Of a stretch of 64,000 nucleotides of DNA, positions 31,448 to 43,799 are shown one piece after another. Both the position numbers and the translations under genes were made by a program. The notes beneath the pieces were generated by a model. The model ran no database searches and was not told the DNA's origin. It worked only from the letters and a program-made list of their open reading frames with translations. Numbering within the stretch: position 1 is the first letter of the stretch; every line of letters starts with the position of its first letter. This stretch comes from Leishmania martiniquensis (Eukaryota; Euglenozoa; Kinetoplastea; Trypanosomatida; Trypanosomatidae): the NCBI RefSeq assembly GCF_017916325.1, contig NC_090163.1:129001-193000 (forward strand), in the 5' to 3' direction.

Positions 31448-33346
31448 CTACGCCGACCTGCTATTGGCGGGCCGCACAGCCGAGGTGCCGGTGCCGCCGT
31501 AGCGGTCGAACTGGTTGGTCGAGTTGAGAGGCTGCAGCTCACTCGGGTTGATCCCGACCACATACACCGGCCGCCTCCACCCGTTGCAGCACGTGCGGAT
31601 AAGATAGATGAGTACGAGGCTGCCCAGCAGGATGAGCCCTGCCCGCAATGGGTTTGCCTCGGCGTAGGCCACAGACACCTGAAAGGCACGTACGCCAGCG
31701 GCCTTCACGAAGGCCCACGCACTTTTTGCGAAAGACGTGATGGAGTCCAGAAGCGTGGCACCCGCGTTTGGGGTGCTCGAGGCGCCGCCGCTCGCGCCCC
31801 TCTTTCGCCCGTTCCCCGACGGACTCTTCGTCGACGTCGTGGTGGTGGATGTCGCCATTGCAGTTGGATGCGGCGTGGAGTGGTTTGGCTCCATCTGTGA
31901 CGACGACTCGAGAAGAGGCGGCCCCGTCAGCAGAGAATCATCGGTCCTCGATGACGAAGCGGACGGTGCGTCGCTTCTCAGGGACGCTGACGAGGAGTTC
32001 GCGGTTGCATGAGAGCCGCCTGTGTGGCTGTCGTCGGCCCAAGAAGGTCTCTCCGCGTCCGTTTCCTTTGAACCGGAGACGGGGGCCGGCGACGGGGTCT
32101 CTGTGACCGGTTTCGCCACTTCATGGCTCGACGATGGGCCGCTGCTGCTGCCCAGGGTGTAGTTCGTGAGTGGCGAAGACGGGCGAACGATATTATTCCC
32201 TGACGCCCAGCCAGAGCTGGGCAGTACCGGCGTGGCAAGGATGTTGCTGCTGATCTCCTTGTCACGACTTCCGTCCGCAATAGACCTTGCCGGGACACTG
32301 CCCCTCAGTGCATCGGGGGCGCGCTTCGACATGTCCTCGCCATGACGGCTCAACGCATCTTCAAAGCTACTTTTTCTCTCGGTGTCGTTCGCCCGAGCCG
32401 ACTTGTCGTCGAAGCGATAAATAAGGCGACCGTTGAGGGGCTGTGGGTGGCGTGCGTTGCCTAAGCGCTGAAAGCCGTTCGGTGTCGACTCTGCCGAATC
32501 ACGCAGCTTAACAAGCAGTATGGGTGGAAGAGAAACCGGCGACGTCATCACGACCCAGCGCACGTTTTCGGTGCAAGGCGGGTGCGTCTGGGATCCGTCG
32601 TAGAGCAGGTAGCTCTGGCGCTCAGGAAAGAGGGAGCTGATAGAGAGATCCTCTGCCAGGAAGCACGTCGTCATGGCATGAGGCGGCGGGAGGGTGGCGC
32701 CGGCGAGAATGTGGCTCAGCGCGCGCGCAGAGGTGCTGTTAGTCGTGGCGGAGGCCTCTAGCATCACGGCCACCATGAGCGACTCGTGCTTCTTTTCGTC
32801 CGAGCCATCTTCGGCGAAGGAAATGTGCATTTCGGCGGCAGGGCGAAGCATGCGAAGCCGGTGCACCGGCACGCCATGGAAGGTCAGCCCATTGAAATGG
32901 TACACGCGTGACGCGTTCAGCGGATCACGAACGGTGCAGTCGCTCAAGTCGTCCGGCGAGCGCCCCTGTTCCTCAAGTCTGACTGTGCTCATTTCACCCT
33001 CGTTCACGATTCGCACCTGCGTCACCTGACGTGGAAAGATGCACTCCGAGGAGAATTGCAGTTGCCTAAGCGGGGCATTGGTCACAACCTCAGCCGGGTC
33101 CACGTGTGTAAAGGATATAGGGCTCTGCCTGCTACCCGTCAAGCACAGCTGCGGCCACGCACTCAGGTTCGAATAGCTCCAAGAGGCGCGCGGGTCGCCA
33201 AAGCTGTTGGGCACCAGCCCTGCGGTGCCGTATTTGCCCTCGTGGTGGGAAAGCTGCTCGCCCAGTCCACTGACGGTAACAGGAATACCACAGAGGAGCA
33301 AGAGCTGCGCGATGGTGAGGGCGACGCACAGTGGAAGCGACCGCAT
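31448..33346 (-). CDS. Alpha-carbonic-anhydrase-like type I membrane protein
   Basis: 632 residues from ATG at 33346, where a signal peptide starts (MRSLPLCVALTIAQLLLLCG); an upstream in-frame ATG at 33394 would add 16 residues in front of it. The N-terminal half is alpha-carbonic-anhydrase-like: YGTAGLVPNSFGDPRASW, then SRQSPISF, GLTFHGVPVH near residue 155, PAAEMHISF near 172, and DGSQTHPPCTENVRWVVM near 253. By position the three zinc-binding His should fall at LTFH (two) and AEMH (one); the first is Thr. The gatekeeper Thr before H-P-P is kept. A long Ser/Thr/Pro-rich stalk with several N-glycosylation sites follows. One membrane span (about 565-590, LRAGLILLGSLVLIYLI) precedes a short cytoplasmic tail. 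It likely faces the cell exterior or a secretory lumen. Catalysis is doubtful. Confidence 0.85.
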   Translation of the reverse strand: MRSLPLCVALTIAQLLLLCGIPVTVSGLGEQLSHHEGKYGTAGLVPNSFGDPRASWSYSNLSAWPQLCLTGSRQSPISFTHVDPAEVVTNAPLRQLQFSSECIFPRQVTQVRIVNEGEMSTVRLEEQGRSPDDLSDCTVRDPLNASRVYHFNGLTFHGVPVHRLRMLRPAAEMHISFAEDGSDEKKHESLMVAVMLEASATTNSTSARALSHILAGATLPPPHAMTTCFLAEDLSISSLFPERQSYLLYDGSQTHPPCTENVRWVVMTSPVSLPPILLVKLRDSAESTPNGFQRLGNARHPQPLNGRLIYRFDDKSARANDTERKSSFEDALSRHGEDMSKRAPDALRGSVPARSIADGSRDKEISSNILATPVLPSSGWASGNNIVRPSSPLTNYTLGSSSGPSSSHEVAKPVTETPSPAPVSGSKETDAERPSWADDSHTGGSHATANSSSASLRSDAPSASSSRTDDSLLTGPPLLESSSQMEPNHSTPHPTAMATSTTTTSTKSPSGNGRKRGASGGASSTPNAGATLLDSITSFAKSAWAFVKAAGVRAFQVSVAYAEANPLRAGLILLGSLVLIYLIRTCCNGWRRPVYVVGINPSELQPLNSTNQFDRYGGTGTSAVRPANSRSA

Positions 33347-34884
33347 GACGAAAAGAGGAGCGGGCGAGGGAGGGGACGATGCACACAGGGGCATCTGTGT
33401 AGGGGAGCTGCGCTTCCGGTAGAACGCTCGTCAGAGGTGTGCCCTCTAGCACGGCTTGCTGTAAAAACGTTGCAGAAGAAAAACAACAGTGTACACGTGT
33501 GCAGGGCCGGCAGCAGGTGGAGTGGTCGGTACGTGGCGATTCGCCCAGATGGGACACTGAGTACAATGACGCAATGGTGTCGCTCAGTGCACACGGCCAC
33601 ATGCGTGAGGTGCATCAGCAGCGAGTAGCCCAAAAACATCACCCACGCGCGGGAAGGGAGAGAAGGGGGAAGCGGTGGAGGACACATCAGGGAGGCTGAC
33701 GGGCAAGAGAGACACGCACGCGCGCGCGCAAGCACGAGCGCAAAACGGAAAACACTAATCGCGCTTGGAAGAGGAGCGCGGAAGCCTAGTCGGCTCTTGC
33801 AGAGATCGACTCACGGTCGCAATGCCCCAGTCAGCAGCGTCTTCTCCCTCCGAGTCACATTCGATTCTCTTCCTTTGCCATGCTGAGTTAAGCTCTGCAC
33901 ATTCAAGTCGGCCCCCTCCGCCTCCTCCTCGCCCGCATCGCTCCAACGGCTTCCCCGCCTCAACGCGTTGCCGTGCTGAAGGAAGACACAGCAGCACAAG
34001 AAGCATACGAGGTGTACGTTCGGTGGTGCGTGGCGCAGGTATGCGTGTATGAGTAGGTGGAGAGAAGGAGCTGGCCCGATGATGGCGTAAGACAGAGCAC
34101 GGAGGATGTCCCTTTCACTAGCACACCAGTGACGCTGACGGCACCGCAGTGTCGTCGCATTTCATAGAGAGCACGTGCGGCCGCATCGAGATTGCATGGG
34201 GAAGAACATGGCTGATGTCTCTGTGCCAGCGGCTGAGGACGGAAAGTGAGGAAAGACGCCGGCCGAGTAGAGGCGGCGCGCGGGCGCTGCTCCTCGAGCC
34301 TCTGCCCCCTAAGCAGACAATCACTCTCCTGTTTCATCGTGCTCTTGTCGGTATGCCTTTTACCCGCCGTCTCCGCGGCGGTCGTGACCGCGGCCTCGTA
34401 TCGCGTGTCTAGCGGCAGTCACCACTCCCTTCGCTGCATCTCGCCGACGTGGCTCGAGCTGCCAAGAAGATGAACGGCTGCGAATGCTGAGGGAGAAGGA
34501 AAGTGGCCTACGCGCGAAAAATAAGGACCGGCAGGGCCACCAAAAACACATGCACGCCCCCCAAATGCCCCCTTCTCTTCTTTCTGCACGTTGCACCATC
34601 TCCGGCACAGCCGTTCCATGAAGCCTCTCTCGCGCCAAGCTCTCATCTTCTTCCAGACCCGTCCGCCCCATACCTCCAAATGAAAAAGCGCTCGCCGCCG
34701 ACACAAACACCCCAATAGGCACACGCACCGCCGACAACGAATGAAACCGCACAACAGTGGCGCGACCGTCATCGACACTCAGCAGAAGGTAAGGAGCGGC
34801 AAATCTGCAACCACCTAATGGGCCCCCGCTCACACACCGACACACAGACAGAAAACAAATCTAAAGCAGTCACAAAGGAGACGA
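33347..34884. other. Intergenic stretch
   Basis: About 1.5 kb. Composition is more balanced than in other gaps (about 33850-34750), with several 60-160 codon chance frames in more than one phase, none convincing. Confidence 0.5.
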
Positions 34885-35556
34885 TCACATGACCGGAGAC
34901 GTCGAGGCCGTCCCGCCATAGGACTTGACGGCGATGCCCGTCTTGCGCGATTCCAAGAACTGCTGCCGTGCTAGGTTTCCACGAGAGGGGAGCAGACGGC
35001 TTGACGACGATGTAGCGCTGCTTAGCCCTTCTGTATGTGTGCCCTGAGCAAGCGCTGAGGACGACACAGCGGACTTGCCACACATCTCTTCGTCGTCGCC
35101 ATCGTTTGCGGCGTCATTCTGGCTGTGCAGGCACCAGTTGAGCAAGACCACAGTCAGCACTGTGATGGCAGCGAACAGAAGAAACCAGCCAAGCAAGTGC
35201 AACAGGGACAGCTGCGAGACGTGCTCCGAGAGCGACTTAGTGTCCACGGTGTCAATGCCCCCTTTAAGCAGAGAGGTCGTAGTCGTTTCTGTCATAACGA
35301 GGTGGTCCCTAGAGGCGGAACTACTACCCGATGGCGTGGAGATGGAGAGCAGCGGAGGCGACGTGGTGGACAGCAAGGCTGCCGCAGCAGACGCGACCCG
35401 AGTGGAGGCGTTGTGCAGGGTACCGTTGGCACCGTCGATACTGGCGTTTACGAGGCGCGCGAGCTCCTCTGAGGCTTTGCTCGCGTAAATAATTTCAGGC
35501 TTGAAAGGCGCCGCTGCTTGAAGGGGCCTCACATTCTCATCGATCTGTTGGCGCAT
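34885..35556 (-). CDS. Hypothetical single-span membrane protein
   Basis: 223 residues from the first in-frame ATG at 35556 (MRQQIDENVR); the frame continues upstream only through a TTG. One clear membrane span at about residues 117-143 (LLHLLGWFLLFAAITVLTVV). The part before it has N-glycosylation sequons (NAS, NGT, NAS) and a Ser/Thr-rich stretch, suggesting a lumenal side, though no signal peptide is visible. After the span come an acidic patch (NDGDDEEM) and a Ser-rich tail. I recognise no family. It sits between the carbonic-anhydrase-like and PCC beta genes. Confidence 0.65.
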   Translation of the reverse strand: MRQQIDENVRPLQAAAPFKPEIIYASKASEELARLVNASIDGANGTLHNASTRVASAAAALLSTTSPPLLSISTPSGSSSASRDHLVMTETTTTSLLKGGIDTVDTKSLSEHVSQLSLLHLLGWFLLFAAITVLTVVLLNWCLHSQNDAANDGDDEEMCGKSAVSSSALAQGTHTEGLSSATSSSSRLLPSRGNLARQQFLESRKTGIAVKSYGGTASTSPVM

Positions 35557-36873
35557 CGCTACAAGTGCCAAATGAACAGAAACGTATGTTGGCGGACTGA
35601 GAGGTCAGCAGAAGGACGGCGACGGGGAAAATGGATTGAAGGGGGTGGGGGTGAAGGGACGGGCAGCGGGGTGGCGCGAGGCGGCGTCAGAGGGGAAGTC
35701 GCTCGAAAGAATACGAAGCATGCGCACATGCCTGCGAGATGAAAAAAAACAAGAAATGTGTATGTGTATGTGTATGTGTGTGTGTGTGTGTGCGGGAGAG
35801 AGACGAAAAACGTGTAGTGATGGACGGAAAGGTAATTCGAGGGACAGTGACCGACACGTGCCCGAGAGGCTCATGCAAAGGGAAAACCATGACGGGCTCG
35901 AAGGAGGGACCTGAGGAGAGCGCCGCTTGCGCCGATGCGGACTCAAAAAGCAAACGGGAAGGCGGCGTGGCGGGGACAAAAAAGGGAGATGAGGACAAAA
36001 AGGAGAGAGGGACGCCGCAAAGGGAGACTGTCGTCACACACATGAGCCACGCTCACGACCCCGCTTCCCTTCGCGCTCTCTCCCCTCTCTCTCTCTCGCT
36101 CTCTTGCTGTCCGCCTCTGCCTCCTGAACTTCGCGATGCGGCGGTGTTTACCATCGAATGCGTGCGTTGAAGGCTTCAATGCCATTTGTTAATCAGTTCC
36201 TTCTCTTCCGCTTGTCCTTTGGGTGCTGTATCGCTGTCACCGCGTTCCTCTTCAGTCGCATGAGGTGTGCGCATCTCTCGCAGTAGCCATACTTTCTGTT
36301 TCGCTTTTAGGTGCGCAATCGCCCCCCATTTTACGACGTCGATGTCTCCACGAGAGCGATGCAAGCGCGCACGCTGAAGGGGAGGGGGGTCGCATCAAAT
36401 TAGCCTCGAACCCTCTTTGTTGATCAAGCAGATACTCAGAGGCACAGACAAAGACAATACGTGCACATGGGTAAAAGGCAGCAACAGCGCACAGACGCGC
36501 ACGAGATATAAAATTGGGGGAGGGAGCTATACAGCAGGCGCACATGAGCGGGTCTTGAGGCTAAAAAGAGATGCAGCAATCAGAAAGGCAGTGGATAAGC
36601 GAAGCGTGGGAAGGGGTGGGGCAAGACCGCGAGACTCAGCATGTGTGCTCCGCCGGCAGCAGCGGCGGCGATAACGCGCGCCAGGGCCGACCAGCGAAGA
36701 GGGCCAAGTGCCGTACTCGCAAAGAAACAAAAGGAAAGGCAGCAGAAAGAGGACTCCGAAGTGCGTCGATGGTCGCTTGACGGCCGCGAGAAACAAGTGG
36801 GTGATTGCGCACAGCGCAAGACACGCAAGCACACGAGAGAGGGGGGGCATGAAAAAAAAGGAAGAGAGCAGTT
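35557..36873. other. Intergenic stretch with GT repeat
   Basis: About 1.3 kb. GT/TATG repeat at about 35757-35792. A CT-rich tract lies on the plus strand at about 36060-36125, opposite in polarity to most of the window. No gene-like frame. Confidence 0.5.
35757..35792. repeat. (TATG)n/(TG)n microsatellite
   Basis: Three TATGTG-type units followed by an uninterrupted TG run. Confidence 0.85.
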
Positions 36874-38448
36874 TTACAGCGGAATGTTGCCGTGCTTCTT
36901 CCATGGATTGTGAAGCTGCTTCTGGGACAGCCGCTCCAGGTCCTCGCACACACGCATACGGGTCTCGCTTGGATCAATGACAGCATCGACAAAGCCCTTT
37001 CGAGCGGCGGAGAGGGGGGTGCAGAATGCCTTCTCATACTCTACGACACGCTGCGCCTGCTGCTCCGCTGTCTCCTTCGAGTACAGCAGCTTGCATGCAC
37101 CAGTGGCGCCCATGACGGCAATCTCAGCGCGCGGCCAGGCGTAGTTGCTGTCGCCGCGGAGGTGCTTCGAGCTCATCACATCGTAGGCGCCACCGTAGGC
37201 CTTGCGCGTGATGATCGTTATCTTTGGCACTGTCGCCTCGGCGTAGGCGTAGAGCAGCTTCGCACCGTGGCGAATGATGCCGCCGTACTCCTGCTGCACA
37301 CCAGGCAGGAATCCTGGGACATCGACAAACGTGATGATGGGTATGTTAAAGGCGTCCGCGAAGCGCACCATACGGGCAGCCTTGACCGAGGAGTCGATAT
37401 CCAGAACGCCAGCCTGCGCCTTCGGTTGGTTGGCAATAATGCACACCGTGCGCCCCTCGACACGGGCGAAGCCGCAGATAATGTTCTTGGCAAAATGCGG
37501 CTGGATCTCAAAGAAGGAGTGATAATCAATTACAGGGAGGATTGCATCGCGCATGTCGTACGCCTCCTGCGCCTCCAGCGGCACCACCGTCTTCAGTGAA
37601 GAGACGTCGCGGTGGCGGTTGTCGTCCGTTGAAACAATCGGGGCAGAGCTACGGTTGTTTAGTGGCAGATACGAGTACAAACGGCGGAGCTGTGCCAGCG
37701 CGACGATGTCGTTTGGGAACGTTCCTGCCGACACCCCCGACTTGGTCGCGTGGACGCGCGGGCCGCCAAGCTCGTCCTTGGTCACAAGCTTGCCGCCGAC
37801 GGCGCTAACAACCTCCGGGCCCGTCACAAACATGTAGGACGAGCTGTCCACCATGAACGTGAAGTCGGTGATGGCGGGCGAGTAGACGGCGCCGCCGGCG
37901 CAAGGCCCCATGATGACGGAGATCTGCGGAACGACCCCGGATAAGAGCGTATTCCGCAGGAAAATGTCGGCGTAGCCCGCCAGCGAATCCACCCCTTCCT
38001 GAATACGAGCGCCTCCCGAGTCGTTGAAGCCCACAAGTGGCACACCGATCTTGGCGGCTTCGTCCATGATGCGCACCACCTTAGATGCGTTGGAGCCGGA
38101 GAGAGAGCCGCCAAACACCGTAAAGTCGTGCGAGAACAGAAACACAGGGCGGCCGAAGACCTTTCCGGTACCTGTAATGAACCCGTCGCCCGGCACCTTC
38201 TTTTTCTCCATACCGAAGTTGTGGCACTCATGCTCCACCAGCGCATCACGCTCGCGAAACGTGCCGGGGTCGCAGAAGAGCTGTACGCGCTCCATTGCAG
38301 TCAGGCGCCCCTTCTTGTGACGGGACACCTCGACTGCGGTTGGAACGTGCGTGTGCCGGCCAAACTCCTTCGTTAGCTGAGAAATGCTCCTCCTGTCCGC
38401 ACCGCCCGTGGCCGCGGTGACTGCCACACACCGCAGTCGGCGAATCAT
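36874..38448 (-). CDS. PCCB: Propionyl-CoA carboxylase beta chain, mitochondrial
   Basis: 524 residues from ATG at 38448. PCC beta carries the carboxyltransferase half-reaction that moves CO2 from biotin to propionyl-CoA, giving methylmalonyl-CoA in the mitochondrion. The first residues ([20 protein letters not shown]) are basic and hydroxylated, fitting a mitochondrial targeting peptide. The carboxyltransferase fold is complete and highly conserved: [97 protein letters not shown] and the C-terminal [15 protein letters not shown]. Length matches the family (about 510-540). No biotin-carrying alpha chain is in the window. Methylcrotonyl-CoA carboxylase beta is a relative, but the [11 protein letters not shown] and SSYMFVTGP segments fit PCC better. 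Confidence 0.93.
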   Translation of the reverse strand: MIRRLRCVAVTAATGGADRRSISQLTKEFGRHTHVPTAVEVSRHKKGRLTAMERVQLFCDPGTFRERDALVEHECHNFGMEKKKVPGDGFITGTGKVFGRPVFLFSHDFTVFGGSLSGSNASKVVRIMDEAAKIGVPLVGFNDSGGARIQEGVDSLAGYADIFLRNTLLSGVVPQISVIMGPCAGGAVYSPAITDFTFMVDSSSYMFVTGPEVVSAVGGKLVTKDELGGPRVHATKSGVSAGTFPNDIVALAQLRRLYSYLPLNNRSSAPIVSTDDNRHRDVSSLKTVVPLEAQEAYDMRDAILPVIDYHSFFEIQPHFAKNIICGFARVEGRTVCIIANQPKAQAGVLDIDSSVKAARMVRFADAFNIPIITFVDVPGFLPGVQQEYGGIIRHGAKLLYAYAEATVPKITIITRKAYGGAYDVMSSKHLRGDSNYAWPRAEIAVMGATGACKLLYSKETAEQQAQRVVEYEKAFCTPLSAARKGFVDAVIDPSETRMRVCEDLERLSQKQLHNPWKKHGNIPL

Positions 38449-39334
38449 TTTCCTGATCGAGTAGCTTGGCGTGCCTCCGTGCTTCTTTGTCTCGTATCAT
38501 TCCACGCCGTTGCCCTCGCACAAGCAAGAACGCGGACAGCAGCGAAGAGAGCGCTCAGGCGAACGGAAGGGGCGCCGCAGACGCGCAAGTCAACGAAACG
38601 GCGCACAGGCCGAACCGTTCTCGACAAGCGACAGGGAGTCTGTGTGTGTGTGTGTGTAAGTGAGAGGAATCAGGGAGAGGAGAGAGGGCAGAGCGGTGTT
38701 TAGCGGATTGGCCTGCTTTGCTATGGATGTCGACTCTTCCTCTCCATCAGGGCTCTGACGTCGGAGCCTCGCAAAGAGTGTGAGGAGGGGGCGGGAGGAG
38801 GAGGAGCAATGGGGACCAGGAAAGCTAAGAACGATTCACGTACAGGTGTGCTGTACAGCGAGAGAAGCCGGAGGGGACGAGTGAGGGCTGCGCATATGGA
38901 GAAAGCGGGAAGGGAAAAGCAACAGTGAGGGCAGAGGATATTAGAAACTGAGAGGGGGCTGTGAAGACAAGAGGGTTAAAGGGTCCCGAGGGCGCGGCAC
39001 AGCTGCTCTCCTGCTTTTTTTCGTGCTGTTTCGACTCAATGTCTGATGTGTCTCTGTGGCCCGGGCCCTCTTTCTCTCCGGCCGAGCGCCGGCATGCCCA
39101 ATCATCAAGCGAAGCGATCGAAAGAGGAAGGGGGGCAGGGTGGAGGGCGAGAAGGCCTGCCACAGGTGAAGGTGAGCAAATCTACTGCCCACAGGTTACT
39201 CTTGACGCGCGCATGGTCCTTCACCTTTCCATCTTCCACACGCTACGCTTGGAAACCGTTCCATTGCCCGACCGCGCCGGCTGCTGCACTTCTGCTCGCT
39301 TCTTTTACTCCGTCTCAAGTGAGATGCCTTGTCG

Positions 39335-39349
39335 ATATATATATATATG
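39335..39349. repeat. (AT)n tract
   Basis: Alternating AT run directly followed by a GT run; the same AT-then-GT arrangement occurs at 17334 and 60440. Confidence 0.8.
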
Positions 39350-40120
39350 TGTGTTTGTGTGTCAGCACACCCGCACAGGTGCGCAGAGAATGTGAAAAGA
39401 AAAATAGAGACCACACTCGTAATAACGCTCGACGCAAACGAGGAGCAGCGAGCCAAAGAGATAGAAAAGAAGGCGTTGGAAGAAGTTGAGGTAGGACGCC
39501 TGCACCTGCTTGAACACAGCCATCACGACAGCATGCACACACACACACATCAGCACCGTTTAGTCCTACAGGAACCAAACATTAGTGTTAGCGCATATAC
39601 ATTAACAACATGGAAAAAAAAGAGTGTGTAAGAGAGAGAAGGCGTGACGCTATGAACAACATTAAGCGCCGACGGTACAGTCCGCATAATTTACAGCCAC
39701 CGAAGTCTCTGAAGATATCTCCACGCGTCTGTGTTTGCTCGCCTCAGAGGCAGACTCGGAGAGAGGCGCAGCCCCCTTCCCCCTCCCCTCTCACCACCAC
39801 CACCACCCGAAACGCGATCGGCCACACAGCTAGACACACATGCAGAGAGGAGACAGGAGTGTTACAGAGAATCGAGCCGAACTCAAATGACACACACGCA
39901 GAGAAAGTGAGAGAGAGAAAGATAAGGACAGCCCAGCACAACAGTGAGAGAGGGGGGTAAAGGGGAGTGGAAGGGCGAAAAGCAAAATGCAAAAGATGGA
40001 ACAAAATCGATACATTTTTTTTCTTCCCATTAGTGGGGGTTCTCTGCCATGCCTGTTTCGGGTGCCACACACACTAAAGCGCGCGCGCAGACAGACACAC
40101 GTCGCCTTCACTTCGATCCC

Positions 40121-40645
40121 CCCGGCCCGTCTCGCACAACGCACAGGCACCAGCGCCGCGTGGGGTGCCAAAGGAGGCGTGCAGACGCGCGTGACAGTGG
40201 GTGCGCCGGCGTCGCTGCCCGTGCGCGGCCTCTGCCTCAAGCGCCACCTACCCACCTACCCACGCACACACGCACCGCTTCACGCGATGCCTCGCAGCCG
40301 CGCCCCGCATGCCCTGAGGGGCCGGGGTGAGACAAGCGTTCTAGTCGCACCGACACTCCGCCCACCATGTGGGTGGCGCAGATGTGCGCACCGTAGCGCC
40401 GACATCGGCAGCGCTACATCGCACCGGCACCCTTGCGTCACGCGTGCTCGGCCCTGCCACCACCAGAAGCGGCTCCGCCTCTGGCAAGGAGAAAGAGGGA
40501 AGGGGGGGATGCGTGGCTTGCTCCCCAGGCAAGGGGTGGGTTGGGGGGGGCCTTGCCCACCCCCCTGAGAGACACAACACAACGGGAGGGGTGCGTCTCC
40601 CCGCCCAGCCACCCTCTCCACCTTTCCGCTGTCTAGGGAGCCAAA
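40121..40645. mobile_element. SIDER-like degenerate retroposon, copy 2 (longer)
   Basis: About 525 bases sharing long near-identical runs with 2720-3115. It keeps a 96-base segment (between two GCGCC copies at 40300-40304 and 40396-40400) that copy 1 lacks. On the plus strand it is followed by A-rich sequence (GTAAGAAAAATAAAAAAAC) that could be the remains of a poly(A) tail, which would put its sense strand opposite to transcription. No target-site duplication was identified. Size, dispersion and lack of coding capacity fit Leishmania SIDERs; the family name is inference. Confidence 0.62.
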
Positions 40646-43099
40646 GGAGTAAGAAAAATAAAAAAACAGAATAGCACGAAAAAAAATACACGAAGGAAAA
40701 CCAATGCAGAGTTGATCTCTCTCTCTTTTGTTGTTGTCGCCTTGTCGGCGCCCGCGACAACGTGTTCGTGGAATGAGGGGATGCCCGTTAGCGGATGTGT
40801 GTACGCGTGTCGTCGGGTTGTATGGGTATGTACAGATAAAGACAAAGTCAGGTGAAGCAGCAGCAGCGAAAAATAGAAAAAGAAAAAGAATATAATGGCG
40901 CTATGACACATCAACGACAGATGGGGGTGGGGGTGGAAGGGAAGGAAAGAGACCAAGAAGAAACTCAGCTACCGCCGCAAAAGGGGAAGCGTAATGGTCG
41001 ACGAGGAGGGAGGGAGGGGAGATGCATAGGAAGGAAAAAGGAGCGCTCACGCACAGGAGATAGCGAAGCGAAAGTCAGCAAGGGGAGTAAAAGATAGCGT
41101 GAACGCGCAAAGAACAGACAAGCAAATAACGGTAAAGTAAGAGGACGACGTGCGTGGGCATGCCGAGGGCGTGTGCGAGAGGGTCGCGGAGAGGTGTGCT
41201 CTTGAGCGGAATCCAGAAGAAGCCAACGCAAGCGAAGAACACGAGTAGCGCAGTGGTGAGCTTGCCTGTGCTTCTCTGACGTCCACAACGGAAGGGGAAA
41301 GGTGGACCCCGGGGGATGTAGGAGCGAAGCACGATGCGGCGAGGAGTCGTCCTCTTTCGTGGAAGAAACAACAAGCCTACCAACCTAGTGGAACAGGTAT
41401 AAAGGGAAGAAGGGGGGGCGGCTACGTATGCTGGCTCCTCCTCATCTCTGACGCCCCCTTTTTGTCAGCATCCTTCTGGCGCCTGCGCTTCCGTGCCCGT
41501 GTGTGGAGCAGTATCTGGGCATTCGTGGATTAATCTCGTAGCGTTCCTCAGACTCACACACGCGCACATCACCAGCTGTCCTCTCCACCGTCTCCCTCCA
41601 TTATGACACCGGCAACAGCAAAGATGCGGGAAGTCGCCCTCTTCCAGCATTTTCACTTTCTTCGCGACTTCCTCAGAAAGCGAAGCGCACACACACGTGC
41701 GTCACAGAAAACGGTGACGAGGCAAAGTGTGCACCACACACACACACAGCGCAGAATGAAGAGAACCCTCCATACACGCACACGCACACACACACACATC
41801 CCTTTTTCTTTCCGTCCTCCTCTTCTCTTCACGCTGAGGCCCACGTTGTGGCTGCGCAGAGGCGCGTAGCAGACATGGTTCGCCGTTTCTACTTCCGCCC
41901 GCCCCTCCCCTCCCCTCCTTTCTCCTACAGCGTGCTGACCACTATACATATCCTGTAGTCCTCTCTCTATATATGTATATACGTGTGCGCACATCGAAAC
42001 GCGTCTAGATATACACGTATACTTTATGCGGGTGTCTTTTACCGGCACCGAACTGAGGCACAGGAAACAAAGGAAGAGGAGCAGAGTAGGTGGAGGAAGA
42101 GGGGAGGGAAGGGGAACGGAGAGGAACTCTTCCCTTGTGTGTGCGTGCGCGCGCGAGAGGCAGAGGCGATCCATACATGAGCATAAACGGCCGGAGGCAG
42201 AGGTGGAAGGGCAGACAAAAAGGGAAGAGAGTAAAGTGAAGGGAAGGTAAAGAGGGGAAAAAAGAACCTGAGGAGCCCAGGGTTGACTTCGCGGCGAGCA
42301 GCAGTACACACACGCGCAGTCACGCAGACATTCATCTTTCCCTGGTCTCACCTTCGTCTTCTCTGCTCTCTCTCTCGATTACCCTCTTCTCTTACCGCTA
42401 GAGCGTCACGTATGCGGGCACGTAAGGGGGGAAAAGGGTGCAAGGGCCCGCAGGGAAGGAGGATCACGAGAACCCAACACAAAAAGAAGTACAGCCAATA
42501 CCACAGCAGTGAAGGTACACATACACACAGACACAAAACACAGACGGAAGGATACGAAGCGAAGCTGCGTGGTGATGAGGGCTTCATGGAAAAGGTCAAG
42601 GCCAGAGAGAAAGGGGGGGGGCTAAAAAAAGGAGACAAAAAAGCGGTGAGAAAAAGCGCCGAAAGTCCGCAGAAAAAAGTTCGCGTCAGTGCTCCGGCAC
42701 CCATTCCTTCCCGGTTCCGTTTGTGATGTCACGTGTACGTCGACGGGTCGACTTCCGCGCTTCACCCGTGTCTATGCCGGAATGTGTGTGTGTGTGTGTC
42801 TGTGGGTGGGTGGGTAGGTGTCCTCTGGTGTCATGACAACACCCCCACAAGAAGAGCCGCCGCAAATGCTTCGTCGTGGCCTTCTTCCTTGACAAGGCTG
42901 TGGCCGCTTCCGCCTTTTCCTTTCCCTCTTGCCCCTCCTTCTCCTGGCCGCGACTTCGCCCTCTTTCTTTTTCCTCCCCGCGTAGAGTCGCGGAGGTCAC
43001 TCCCCTCGTGCACACGTTGCTACTTGTAAGACGCCCGCAAAGATCAAGAGACCCAGCGCGTGGCAGCACGAAGTAACCACTGAGAGGACGGCACATCTG

Positions 43100-43114
43100 T
43101 ATATATATATATAT
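43100..43114. repeat. (TA)n tract
   Basis: Alternating TA run inside the gene-poor stretch. Confidence 0.8.
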
Positions 43115-43799
43115 GTGGGCAGATAGCGGGTGCGGAAGCGCCTCTACTGCCCATCAGGTAACACGAGTAGGCGTGCGCCCGCTTCTCCCTCACCTCTGCC
43201 ACACTGCTGCAGCAGACCACCTCCCTTGGAGTGGAGAGCCGCAGAGACAGTGGAGAGAAGAGGCGCGTGAGGAAAGGAAGACGTCAGAGCCAAAGAAGAA
43301 TAAGGAGCACGCACGCGGGCACACAGAGAAGCCGCCAAGGGTACGCAGGACGAAAACGCGCTGAATAGTGTTGGCTCTCTCTGTTTTTTTTTGTTTAAGA
43401 AGAAAGAAAAAGAGAGAGAGGGGTGGGGTGGGGGGAGGAAAGGAGAGGGGCGCCACCACGGCACCAAATAAATCAATGGGACGAGAGGAGAGAAAGAGAA
43501 ACGGAGGCCGAAATGAGGAAAAAGGACAGCAGCAACAAGGAAAAGAAGATGAGTGGACGAGTGTGGTGAGTTGCGGGTTGGGGAAGAGAGAGGGAGGCGA
43601 AACAGAAAAAAGGGAAAGCACTGCTGAGTGTCGGCAGGAGAGAAAAGAACCTGGCCGAGCAGGAAGTAATGGTGAAGCTTTTTTTTTTGAACAGGTACGG
43701 ACAACCGCATTCTGTGACAGGCGTATGCGCACCTCTTCGTATTCCTTCCGTGCACATGGCAAGAGCAAGGAAACGGCTGAGAGGGCGCAGGCGAGGAGC

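Noticed and set aside
30998..31527. Ala-rich frames on both strands before the carbonic-anhydrase-like stop
   Set aside because: No ATG plus acceptor combination, no recognisable motif, and both strands open; likely 3' UTR.
33160..33180. GGTTCGAAT resembling a tRNA B box
   Set aside because: It lies inside the carbonic-anhydrase-like coding region, with no A box or cloverleaf around it.
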